Notes: generated by a model not told the origin, from the letters alone. A stretch of DNA of 5,838 bases from Phycisphaerae bacterium (GCA_030628445.1 DAOVQV010000114.1:1-5838); one strand, 5' to 3'; shown: positions 1-5,295, counted from the stretch's first letter. Numbers and translations: made by a program.

Positions 1-169
1 CTCGCCTGGCGGAAAAGACGGGTATGTTCCGGTTACCCTCGTCGCCCCAGTTGAGCCACCACCCAACACCAACCGACGCGACGATTAGGATGATCGCCAG
101 GAGGACCAAGGCTTTGTTTTGCCAAAGCCCGCTCCAATCAACTTTCCGCTGTTTGTTATTCGTTGTCAT
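1..169 (-). CDS. HlyD-like membrane-anchored efflux adaptor, N-terminal part only
   Basis: This is the first 56 codons of a gene that continues past the left edge. The protein starts MTTNNKQRKVDWSGLW, has a short basic/polar cytoplasmic head, then one hydrophobic segment at about residues 20-41 (LVLLAIILIVASVGVGWW). It then enters a presumed periplasmic part ending NRNIPVFSARR. A single N-terminal anchor followed by a short stretch like 'PVFxxRRG' is typical of HlyD/MacA-type periplasmic adaptor proteins, which bridge an inner-membrane pump to a TolC-like channel. The diagnostic lipoyl and beta-barrel domains lie outside the window, so the family call leans on its position right after a TolC gene. 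Its ATG lies inside the end of the upstream gene (14-nt overlap) with only a weak GAG-type ribosome site, so translational coupling is likely. Any membrane protein with one N-terminal anchor remains possible. Confidence 0.65.
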   Translation of the reverse strand, partial: MTTNNKQRKVDWSGLWQNKALVLLAIILIVASVGVGWWLNWGDEGNRNIPVFSARR

Positions 170-2015
170 TGGGTTCGTACTCACTGAACAGTCCTTGGTC
201 ATCGATCTTCAATACCCCCATGTCACGCTGGAGTTCCAGCGCCGCGACACGATAGTCGACCAGGGCCGCCGTCCGGGCGTTCTGGGCCGACAGCAGCGCC
301 TCCTGGGACTCCAGCACGTCACGTACCTCGGCCCGGCCGGCCTGGAGGAACAAGGCCGTGCTCTTGACGCGGCGTTCCGCCAGACGGACCGCCTCGTACT
401 GGATCTGGAAGCTCTCCCTCGCCTGCAGCAGCGATCGCAGCTCGTCGCGGATCTCCTGCTTGATCTTGTCCTCCAGTTCCTGGACCGCACGCACGGATTG
501 CTCCAGGGCGATGTAGCTTCTGCGGTAGACGTTCCGTTCGAATGTTCTTTCAAGCGGCAGGTTCAGCGCCAACCCTACAGTATATAGGCCCATCTCGGGT
601 CGTAGCTGGGCGTTGGGCAGACCCGCCGAATTGAGTGTCCGACGGTTTCCCGCCCGGCCCGTCCCGATCAGGGTCAGCCCCATCCGCAGCGCGTCCGCCG
701 CCACCACTACTTTACGCTGGGCGTCGAATACCTCTCCGTGCAGCACGGACAAGTCCAGGCGGTGCTTCAAGGCTAGCTCGATCGCTTTGGTCGGCTCGAT
801 CTCAAGCGGACCGCCCTGTCGGCTCGGGGGCCTAAGCGTCACCGCAGCGTCCGCCGAGATCGGCTCCTCTTCGGTCTGCTCGCCCGGGGGGGTGGTCAGG
901 GCCCGAAGGACCTGCTGGGCCTGCTCGGCGATTTGCTGCAGCTGCGAGTGTTCCAGCTCGATGCGTGCATCCGCAGACAGGCCCAGCGTCAGCTTCAACG
1001 TGTCCACCCGGCGTGCGTACGTCTGCTGGGCCCCGATCCAGCGGTCCCTGGCCCGCAGCTCATCCTGCCGCGCTTGGTCGACCTGCATCTCCGGGAGTCG
1101 ACCGGCGCCGGCCAGCTTCCTGGCCCGGCGAACCTCGGTAACCAACCCGCGGTAGTTCTCCTCGGTGTTCTTGACCTGGTCGAGCTGCTCCAACGCGGAG
1201 AGGTACTGGGTGGCCACCTGCACGGCCAGCGTCCGCTTGAACCGTTCCAGCGAGAGGATCGAGTAGACGACGTCCCGCTCGGCCTGTGTCAGTGGTTCGG
1301 TGACGATGTGGGCACCCGATCCGCGCAACAGCGGGATCGTGATTGTGGCGTCGGCGAGGATCCCGAACGACGACGCCCGATCCATTGACAGTAATTTCAC
1401 CAGGTCCAGGGCCAGATGTGCGGTGAAGGCTGCGCCGGTTTTGAATCGCTTCGCGATGGACGCAGTGCCCGTGTTCTCCAGGCCGCGCACGTCCGGGCCG
1501 TCCCCGGGATTGTCGATGTACCTGGACGCCAGCGCACCGGCGAACAGATAGCGGAAATCCTTCGCCTCCAGGTCCAGGGCCAGTGCAGATTCGAAGAGCT
1601 GTTCCTTGCGCGTCTGGTAGTCCGGGCTGTTGCGAGCCGCGATCATCAGCGCGTCGACCATGGACACCCGAAGTGGATCGTCCAGCGGCTGGACCGGACC
1701 AACCTCGCCGGGCGGGTCGGCGGGAGGGGGATAGTCCGCCTCGGGCCAATGGGCGATCGTCTTCAGATCCGCCACGCCGAGGGCGGTCCTGCCCGAATAT
1801 GGTAAGTCCTGCCCCAAAAGCAACCGACGGCGGAGCGTCTGGGAGGGTTGTTCTATGCTGAACGGCTGATCCCGGCCCAGCGCCTCTCGCTGTCCCCGTT
1901 CGATGATCGACAGGGCCGCCTCGTCCGCCTCGTGTCGGTAGGCGGCGGGCCGGCAACCCGCGGGGCACAGTAGCGCTGAACATACGGTAATCCCGAATGC
2001 TATCCGCCAAACCAC
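156..2015 (-). CDS. TolC-family outer-membrane efflux protein (possible lipoprotein)
   Basis: Outer-membrane channel of a tripartite exporter; it would connect with the HlyD-like adaptor encoded next. It is 619 aa from a GTG start. I chose this start because AGGAGG lies 9 nt upstream (2025-2030) and the next residues form a signal peptide, MVWRIAFGITVCSALLCPAG, followed by Cys21. That suggests a lipoprotein, although Pro at -3 makes the lipobox atypical. Two outer-membrane-efflux-protein repeats are recognisable. The first is at about residues 115-350, with the helix pair around QYLSALEQLDQVKNTEENYR and RLPEMQVDQARQDELRARD. The second is at about 405-600, with LALKHRLDLSVLHGEVFDAQ and QAGRAEVRDVLESQEALLSAQ. 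The latter is the family's usual 'aGraevrdvLeaqeaLl' signature. The repeats are joined by a Pro/Glu-rich linker at about 375-405. The roughly 110-residue pre-domain and the linker make it longer than common TolC proteins (about 450-500 aa). It lies 14 nt downstream of the TetR gene. Confidence 0.92.
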   Translation of the reverse strand: MVWRIAFGITVCSALLCPAGCRPAAYRHEADEAALSIIERGQREALGRDQPFSIEQPSQTLRRRLLLGQDLPYSGRTALGVADLKTIAHWPEADYPPPADPPGEVGPVQPLDDPLRVSMVDALMIAARNSPDYQTRKEQLFESALALDLEAKDFRYLFAGALASRYIDNPGDGPDVRGLENTGTASIAKRFKTGAAFTAHLALDLVKLLSMDRASSFGILADATITIPLLRGSGAHIVTEPLTQAERDVVYSILSLERFKRTLAVQVATQYLSALEQLDQVKNTEENYRGLVTEVRRARKLAGAGRLPEMQVDQARQDELRARDRWIGAQQTYARRVDTLKLTLGLSADARIELEHSQLQQIAEQAQQVLRALTTPPGEQTEEEPISADAAVTLRPPSRQGGPLEIEPTKAIELALKHRLDLSVLHGEVFDAQRKVVVAADALRMGLTLIGTGRAGNRRTLNSAGLPNAQLRPEMGLYTVGLALNLPLERTFERNVYRRSYIALEQSVRAVQELEDKIKQEIRDELRSLLQARESFQIQYEAVRLAERRVKSTALFLQAGRAEVRDVLESQEALLSAQNARTAALVDYRVAALELQRDMGVLKIDDQGLFSEYEPNDNE

Positions 2016-2030
2016 GTGAATCTGCCTCCT
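2013..2030 (-). promoter_or_regulatory. Shine-Dalgarno and GTG start of the TolC gene
   Basis: AGGAGG at 2025-2030 precedes the GTG at 2013-2015 with a 9-nt spacer. It directly abuts, and by one base overlaps, the TAA stop of the TetR gene (2030-2032). This site fixes the start. The same frame stays open for another 150 codons into the TetR gene, with no ATG and no protein-like sequence there. Confidence 0.8.
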
Positions 2031-2662
2031 TACCGCCCCTCGTAACTCATTGCCCGCGACCAATTGACCGAGGCGGTCTTGTCTGAAGGACCGGCCCCGT
2101 TCAAGAAGACCTCGACGACCTGACGAAAGCTGTCTGTCGACTCGTCCTGGTTGCACCGGTCTCGCCCGTGCGCCCGCAGCATACCCAGCAGATACCCGGC
2201 GAGGATCTCCACGGAGACGTCCATGCGCATCCTGCCCTCGCCAATGCCTCTGCGGAGGATCTCGGCGACGGCTGCGGCTAGTTTCTTGCGATGCTGGATC
2301 CACGTTTTGGACAGCGTCCCCTTGGAAAGCGACATCCGAGCATCCTCGGACCGCATCATCCGAAACAGCGGGCGGTGGCGGCGATGGAAATCGCGGATCT
2401 CCCTGCACGCCACGAGCAGCTGCTGTTCGAACGTGGCATCTTCCCGGACGTTCTGCTTGAGCAACTCGCACAGGTGATCGAAACCGCTGATGGCGGTGTG
2501 AAAGAACAAGTCGTCCTTGTCCTTGAAGTAGCGGTAGATCGTCCCCTTCCCGACGTTCGCCTCGTGGGCGACGTCGTCGAGGGTCACTTCATGGACGCGA
2601 CGGCTGGTGAACAGCTTCTCGACCGCCTTCATGATCTGGGCACGCCGGTCTTGTCTGACCAT
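2030..2662 (-). CDS. TetR/AcrR-family transcriptional repressor of the efflux operon
   Basis: DNA-binding repressor of 210 aa, in the usual TetR size range. The N-terminal helix-turn-helix is clear at about residues 27-52: VTLDDVAHEANVGKGTIYRY followed by FKDKDDLF, which is the family signature. The C-terminal part, from about residue 55 on, is the all-helical ligand-binding and dimerisation domain; its sequence does not predict the ligand. ATG at 2662 is preferred over the adjacent GTG at 2665, because AGGAGG at 2669-2674 is 6 nt from the ATG but only 3 nt from the GTG. It is the first full-length gene of an operon with the TolC and HlyD-like genes, and a dyad operator sits on its own promoter. 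It most likely represses itself and the exporter until an exported compound binds. Confidence 0.93.
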   Translation of the reverse strand: MVRQDRRAQIMKAVEKLFTSRRVHEVTLDDVAHEANVGKGTIYRYFKDKDDLFFHTAISGFDHLCELLKQNVREDATFEQQLLVACREIRDFHRRHRPLFRMMRSEDARMSLSKGTLSKTWIQHRKKLAAAVAEILRRGIGEGRMRMDVSVEILAGYLLGMLRAHGRDRCNQDESTDSFRQVVEVFLNGAGPSDKTASVNWSRAMSYEGR

Positions 2663-2698
2663 CACCGTCCTCCTGACGATTGTTTCGACTATAGGCTC

Positions 2699-2731
2699 TC
2701 AGATCGCCTCTGTGGGCTCCTTCTCGAGCAT
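2699..2731 (-). CDS. Possible 10-codon leader ORF upstream of the TetR gene
   Basis: In the mRNA leader between the promoter and the TetR gene there is AAGGAGG (2735-2741), 3 nt before an ATG at 2731. That ATG begins MLEKEPTEAI and stops at TGA (2699-2701). It is in the same frame as the TetR start 36 nt further on. It could be a translated leader peptide that tunes repressor expression, a relic of a longer TetR N-terminus, or a chance ATG after a purine-rich stretch. The short spacer weakens the case. No function is implied by the peptide itself. Confidence 0.3.
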   Translation of the reverse strand: MLEKEPTEAI

Positions 2732-2763
2732 GGCCCTCCTTGAGAAGGACGCATATTAACAAA

Positions 2764-2777
2764 ACTGACCAGTCAGT
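2764..2777. promoter_or_regulatory. TetR-type dyad operator over the transcription start
   Basis: ACTGAC-CA-GTCAGT is a perfect inverted repeat with 6-bp arms and a 2-bp centre, and further A/T matches flank it at 2761-2762 and 2779-2780. It begins at the base next to the -10 box and covers the predicted start site, so a bound dimer would block RNA polymerase. TGAC/GTCA half-sites of this kind are common for TetR regulators of efflux genes. The pairing with the adjacent regulator is inferred from position. Confidence 0.7.
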
Positions 2778-2806
2778 ATTATAGCACGAAGCCCCCGTCA
2801 ACTCAA
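2778..2806 (-). promoter_or_regulatory. Sigma-70-type promoter of the TetR-TolC-HlyD operon
   Basis: Read on the minus strand there is a -35 box TTGAGT (2801-2806, 4 of 6 to TTGACA), exactly 17 nt of spacer, and a perfect -10 box TATAAT (2778-2783). Transcription should start near 2771, inside the dyad operator, giving a leader of about 110 nt before the TetR start codon. Confidence 0.72.
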
Positions 2807-3276
2807 GACAAAGTGCAGTCTGCCCTGGGAACTCGCTCTTGCGCTCGCCGTGAGGCCGGTAGACTAAACCTATTTCGCGAAGGTCTTTCAGGCAGTTGAG
2901 GGGTGTCAATGCCGGCGGAGGGTTGGCGACAGAGAACTCGGTATTGGATAGGGTTTACTTTGCCTCTGACGTCATTATACATTCCAAGCTGATCCGGTGA
3001 GTACAGACTACCCAGAGCATGAGCGAATCCCAGATCACCATCCAGGACGTCCGGGCCGCTGCCGGCAGAATCCGCAGCTGATACTTCGGCCCCCGTATCG
3101 ACGCAACACCGCGAGGTCGAACCTTCGTCGTTGAGCGATGACTCGGGCCCCGGGCGGCCGAATAGTGCTTCGAGTCTAAGCCAGTCTTCTACCATGCGTC
3201 GCGTTCCAGTTTGCCGCCGAACAGCGCCGATCCTCATGCCTTTCCGTCTGGACGATTGCTGCTGAGCACGACTTCT
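2807..3276. other. Stretch of about 470 bases with no convincing intact gene
   Basis: This lies between the divergently reading operon promoter and the stop codon of the TudS-like gene. A 144-codon minus-strand frame is open across most of it (2803-3237). Its predicted protein shows no recognisable motif and no clear ribosome site, and it overlaps the operon promoter, so I do not call it. The plus strand carries a short threonine-dehydratase-like stretch (separate entry). Promoter-like boxes TTTACT (2954-2959) and TATACA (2976-2981) with a 16-nt spacer precede that stretch. No terminator hairpin with a T-run was found. Confidence 0.5.
3019..3081 (+). pseudogene. Possible remnant of a threonine dehydratase-like gene (N-terminus)
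   Basis: ATG at 3019 opens a 20-codon frame encoding MSESQITIQDVRAAAGRIRS, then TGA. The pattern 'ITxxDVRAAAxRIR' is what threonine dehydratase / serine racemase-type PLP enzymes show at their N-terminus, and 16 of the 19 codons after ATG end in G or C, as in a real gene here. After the stop, other frames give PYRRNTARS (about 3091-3117) and GRIVLRV (about 3157-3177). These sit roughly where PYVRRTPLLRS and the following VxLKLE strand would be expected, consistent with a gene broken by frameshifts. No strong ribosome site is seen. A 20-residue match is short, so chance similarity is possible; the downstream matches are weak. Confidence 0.33.
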
Positions 3277-3822
3277 TCATGACCCGGCCAGTGTATGATC
3301 AAGCCATTCGATATCCGCCAGCATCGTCTCCCGAGCTTCGTCGCGAATGGCTCTGATGGGGATCTGGATATTCCGCCTGCGCAGTTCGTCGAGAAGCGCC
3401 TGTGTGAAAACACCGAAGCCATGACCGGACGTCTGCCCGCCATCTTCGGTTGGTGGGGGCGGAACCGCGCAACCAGGACTCCCCTCATTCCCTCCAAGCA
3501 CCGCGGCCACAGTGTACCCGTTGCGCAGATACTCCTCGATCGTGTCAACCACGGAAACGCTCAACTCCTCGCAGCGGGATCGTCCCTCCGGCGTATTCAT
3601 ACGATCGCGGACTGGAACGCCAAGCTCTTTCATCCTAGACAGTCCGAGGAAAACCATCTCTGGGCAGGGCATCTGAATCACGCCCACCTCATGCTTCCTT
3701 AGGACATCGACTACGTCGTGATTCATGCCCGGATACTTCGCCGAGCCCGGCACACGGGCATTGTGGTTGAGGACGCAGTTGATTACGGCAACCATTTTCC
3801 TGCTTCTTAGGTCATCGTTCAC
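3277..3822 (-). CDS. TudS-related (DUF523-like) putative desulfidase
   Basis: Soluble protein of 181 aa related to the thiouracil desulfidase TudS/DUF523 group, closest in pattern to the CD3072-type branch. Diagnostic stretches are VINCVLNHNARV (residues 13-24), KYPGM (29-33), VGVIQMPCPEMVFLGLSR (46-63) and VLGGNEGSPGC (108-118). Known TudS enzymes hold a [4Fe-4S] cluster with three cysteines and remove sulfur from thio-compounds. Cys16, Cys53 and Cys118 occupy the matching places. Unusual details are Asn15 where relatives often have His, and SPGC instead of SPSC, followed by a Pro-rich loop (AVPPPPTEDGG). GTG at 3822 is chosen because AGGAGG (3829-3834) lies 6 nt upstream. ATG at 3795 (MVAVINC) is the alternative start, and an upstream extension to 3897 lacks a ribosome site. 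It appears monocistronic. The substrate is unknown. Confidence 0.82.
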   Translation of the reverse strand: MNDDLRSRKMVAVINCVLNHNARVPGSAKYPGMNHDVVDVLRKHEVGVIQMPCPEMVFLGLSRMKELGVPVRDRMNTPEGRSRCEELSVSVVDTIEEYLRNGYTVAAVLGGNEGSPGCAVPPPPTEDGGQTSGHGFGVFTQALLDELRRRNIQIPIRAIRDEARETMLADIEWLDHTLAGS

Positions 3823-3828
3823 GCCACA

Positions 3829-3834
3829 CCTCCT
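3829..3834 (-). promoter_or_regulatory. Shine-Dalgarno of the TudS-like gene
   Basis: The minus strand reads GGAGGAGGTGTGGC just before the GTG at 3822. The AGGAGG core with a 6-nt spacer supports the GTG start over the ATG nine codons later, which has only a weak AGG upstream. Confidence 0.6.
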
Positions 3835-3863
3835 CCATCGTATCTCCAATCCGAAAAACAATA

Positions 3864-3893
3864 AGTATACAAACTCCAATGGCCCTAAGTTAA
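3864..3893 (-). promoter_or_regulatory. Candidate promoter of the TudS-like gene
   Basis: On the minus strand, TTAACT (3888-3893, 4 of 6 to the -35 consensus) is 18 nt from TATACT (3864-3869, 5 of 6 to the -10 consensus). This predicts a start near 3857 and a leader of about 35 nt. The surrounding AT-rich sequence contrasts with the GC-rich genes. No operator dyad was noticed. Confidence 0.4.
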
Positions 3894-3937
3894 GCATTTC
3901 AAGCGTGCCTTTTCACGGGGAATCTTGAGGAAGCCGT

Positions 3938-4128
3938 ATCATCGTCGATCACGTGGCGGACGTGTTGCTCACCAAAGAGAATCATCCTGTCCAAGCACTC
4001 CCGCTTGATGGTCCGCACGAAACTCTCGGCGTAGGCTTCAGGTTGGGCGACTGCTTGGGTATCTTCAGACAGCGGACGCCTGGAGCCTTGAGCATCCGGT
4101 GGAACTCCTAGTGAACAGCGGGGTGCCA
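3938..4128 (-). pseudogene. Frameshifted fragment of a DDE (rve-type) transposase
   Basis: This is a C-terminal piece of an integrase-core transposase, scattered over three frames. One frame gives GTPLFT (ending 4110), the next EFHRMLKAPGVRCLKIPKQS followed by PNLK (4107-4036), and the third EAYAESFVRTIKRECLDRMI followed by LFGEQHVRHVID (4039-3938). Joined, these match the family pattern 'FxxxLkxxGvxxxkxPxxSPNLNAYAExFVRxIKxECLDRMIxFGE'. The Glu of AYAES is the catalytic DDE glutamate, with a Lys seven residues later. Two apparent one-base losses, near 4108-4110 and 4036-4040, break it. The usual continuation 'AHYHxERNHQGL' is absent after about 3938. No terminal inverted repeats are visible. 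It is a dead remnant that marks past insertion-sequence activity. Confidence 0.78.
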
Positions 4129-4404
4129 ATTCGGATCCCACCCCCGCTACTATTGCCTGACGCCTTTTCCCTAATAGCCTGCTTGGTACATCATGCTTTG
4201 GGCATCCCGAACCATTGTAAGACCGAAGGAGAACAGGGCAGCGTTCTGTTCTCGTTGGAGAGCTTTCCTTTTTTGATAGTTGTCATATACTGGATCGTAA
4301 TCCTGTTGGGACTGACCGTACTGCCAGGAGAATGAAGGGAGCTGATAGAGCCTGTAGGTTCCGTCTGTCTGAACTGCCATGAACGGCGGCAAGTGGAGGG
4401 TCTC
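4129..4404. other. Region upstream of the hydrolase, weak promoter-like boxes only
   Basis: Between the transposase remnant and the hydrolase start the sequence is less GC-rich than the flanking genes. On the plus strand TTGATA (4273-4278) is 17 nt from CGTAAT (4296-4301), and TATACT occurs at 4286-4291. One of these may serve the hydrolase gene, but none is convincing. The only gene-like content is the uncertain minus-strand 69-codon ORF described separately. Confidence 0.3.
4171..4380 (-). CDS. Hypothetical 69-aa Tyr/Gln-rich protein or gene fragment
   Basis: The frame from ATG 4380 to TAG 4171 encodes a hydrophilic peptide rich in Tyr, Gln, Asp and Ser (MAVQTDGTYRLYQLPSFSWQ at its start, MVRDAQSMMYQAGY at its end). 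Composition and codon choice look protein-like, but third positions are less GC-rich than in neighbouring genes. There is no Shine-Dalgarno before the ATG. The frame stays open upstream only as the antisense of the hydrolase gene. It may be the surviving 3' end of a minus-strand gene cut off when this region was rearranged, or a chance open frame. I recognise no family. If real, it is divergent from the hydrolase with only 24 nt between the two starts. Confidence 0.28.
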   Translation of the reverse strand: MAVQTDGTYRLYQLPSFSWQYGQSQQDYDPVYDNYQKRKALQREQNAALFSFGLTMVRDAQSMMYQAGY

Positions 4405-5295
4405 ATGGGTGGACGGCGTATGAGCAAGCGGAGAATCATGGTGGCAGCGGCGCAGATACTGACCGGCGCCGACATCGCAACGAACGCGAAAAAGATCGCG
4501 GCATTCTTGCGACGGGCCGCCGCCGACAAGTGTAGGATAGTGCTGTTTCACGAGGGCTGCCTGACCGGTTACCCGGCTGAGGAGAGCATTGGGCGGATCG
4601 ACCTGCGAGAGATCGCCAGAGCCGAGCGGCGCATTTGCCGATTGGCAGGCCGTTTGGGTATCGCCGTGCTGCTGGGCAGCGTCAGCGAGGCAGGTGGCGA
4701 ACTCTACAACGATGTGATGATCGTAAACGAAGCTGGCCGATGTCTTGGCCGATACGCCAAGACCTGGCGGGCCGGTGAGCCATGGTACGCCCCCGGGCCC
4801 GGGCCGGTCGTCTTCAAGGTCGCCGGCGTGCTGGCCACCGTCATCATCTGCCACGACCTGCGATACCCGGAGTTGGTCCGCCTGCCCGTAGCTGCCGGAG
4901 CGCAGATCGTGTTCATCGCCAACAACGAGAGCGGAATCGAGTGCGAGAACAAGCTCTCAGGTTACAGGGCAATGCAGATCGCCCGCGGCACGGAGAATTA
5001 CGTGTTCTCTGTCATGTGCAACGCGCCGGCCGACCCGTCCGACATCGCCAGGATCGGATGCTCGCACGGCAACTCGATGATCGCCGATCCGCTGGGCAAC
5101 GTTCTGGACGAGGCGGGCGTCTTCGAGGAGCGGCTGGTGACGGCCACGCTCGCCCTGTCCGAAGCTACGCGCAAGACCGCACTGCGGACATTGGGCAAGG
5201 CAGCTGCGTCCAAGCGGCTGTATGGCACGGCCTGCGAAAACCCCGCCTACGCCGCCTGGATGGCCCAGGGCCTGAAGCTTGTACGTCGATTGTGA
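4405..5295 (+). CDS. Carbon-nitrogen hydrolase (nitrilase superfamily amidase)
   Basis: Cytoplasmic hydrolase of 296 aa that should cleave a non-peptide C-N bond (amide or carbamoyl type) through a cysteine thiol-ester. The nitrilase-superfamily core is complete. Glu50 is in LFHEGCLTGY, Lys119 in YAKTW, the second Glu125 in AGEPWYAPG, and nucleophile Cys149 in VIICHDLRYPE. The N-terminal strand IMVAAAQI is also typical. Later landmarks are RAMQIARGTENYVFSVMCNA (188-207) and GNSMIADPLGNVL (222-234). About 45 residues follow the core (after residue 250). Length is ordinary for the superfamily. The start at ATG 4405 is chosen for GGAGG (4395-4399) 5 nt upstream; ATG 4420 (MSKRRIMV) is possible and GTG 4393 is unlikely. 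It has no operon partner in the window. The branch (for example omega-amidase, N-carbamoyl amidase or aliphatic amidase) cannot be settled by eye. Confidence 0.92.
   Translation: MGGRRMSKRRIMVAAAQILTGADIATNAKKIAAFLRRAAADKCRIVLFHEGCLTGYPAEESIGRIDLREIARAERRICRLAGRLGIAVLLGSVSEAGGELYNDVMIVNEAGRCLGRYAKTWRAGEPWYAPGPGPVVFKVAGVLATVIICHDLRYPELVRLPVAAGAQIVFIANNESGIECENKLSGYRAMQIARGTENYVFSVMCNAPADPSDIARIGCSHGNSMIADPLGNVLDEAGVFEERLVTATLALSEATRKTALRTLGKAAASKRLYGTACENPAYAAWMAQGLKLVRRL

Noticed and set aside
1060..2010. 316-codon minus-strand ORF inside the TolC gene
   Set aside because: An off-frame shadow rich in Arg, Gly and Pro; the overlapping frame carries the real TolC motifs.
2016..2471. N-terminal extension of the TolC frame to 771 residues
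   Set aside because: It overlaps the TetR gene entirely, has no ATG, is Arg/Gly-rich like an off-frame translation, and a better GTG with Shine-Dalgarno and signal peptide exists at 2015.
2803..3237. 144-codon minus-strand ORF downstream of the TudS-like gene
   Set aside because: No recognisable motif, weak ribosome site, undistinctive codon use, and it runs over the operon promoter and antisense to the threonine-dehydratase-like stretch.
3295..3702. 135-codon plus-strand ORF opposite the TudS-like gene
   Set aside because: Antisense to a gene with clear family motifs; no ribosome site or motif of its own.
4792..4803. Perfect 12-bp palindrome CCCGGGCCCGGG
   Set aside because: It results from Pro-Gly codons in the YAPGPGPV segment of the hydrolase; no regulatory role is suggested.
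4381..4854. Upstream part of the minus-strand frame opposite the hydrolase
   Set aside because: It is the antisense of well-supported hydrolase codons; only the part downstream of 4380 has any independent protein-like character.
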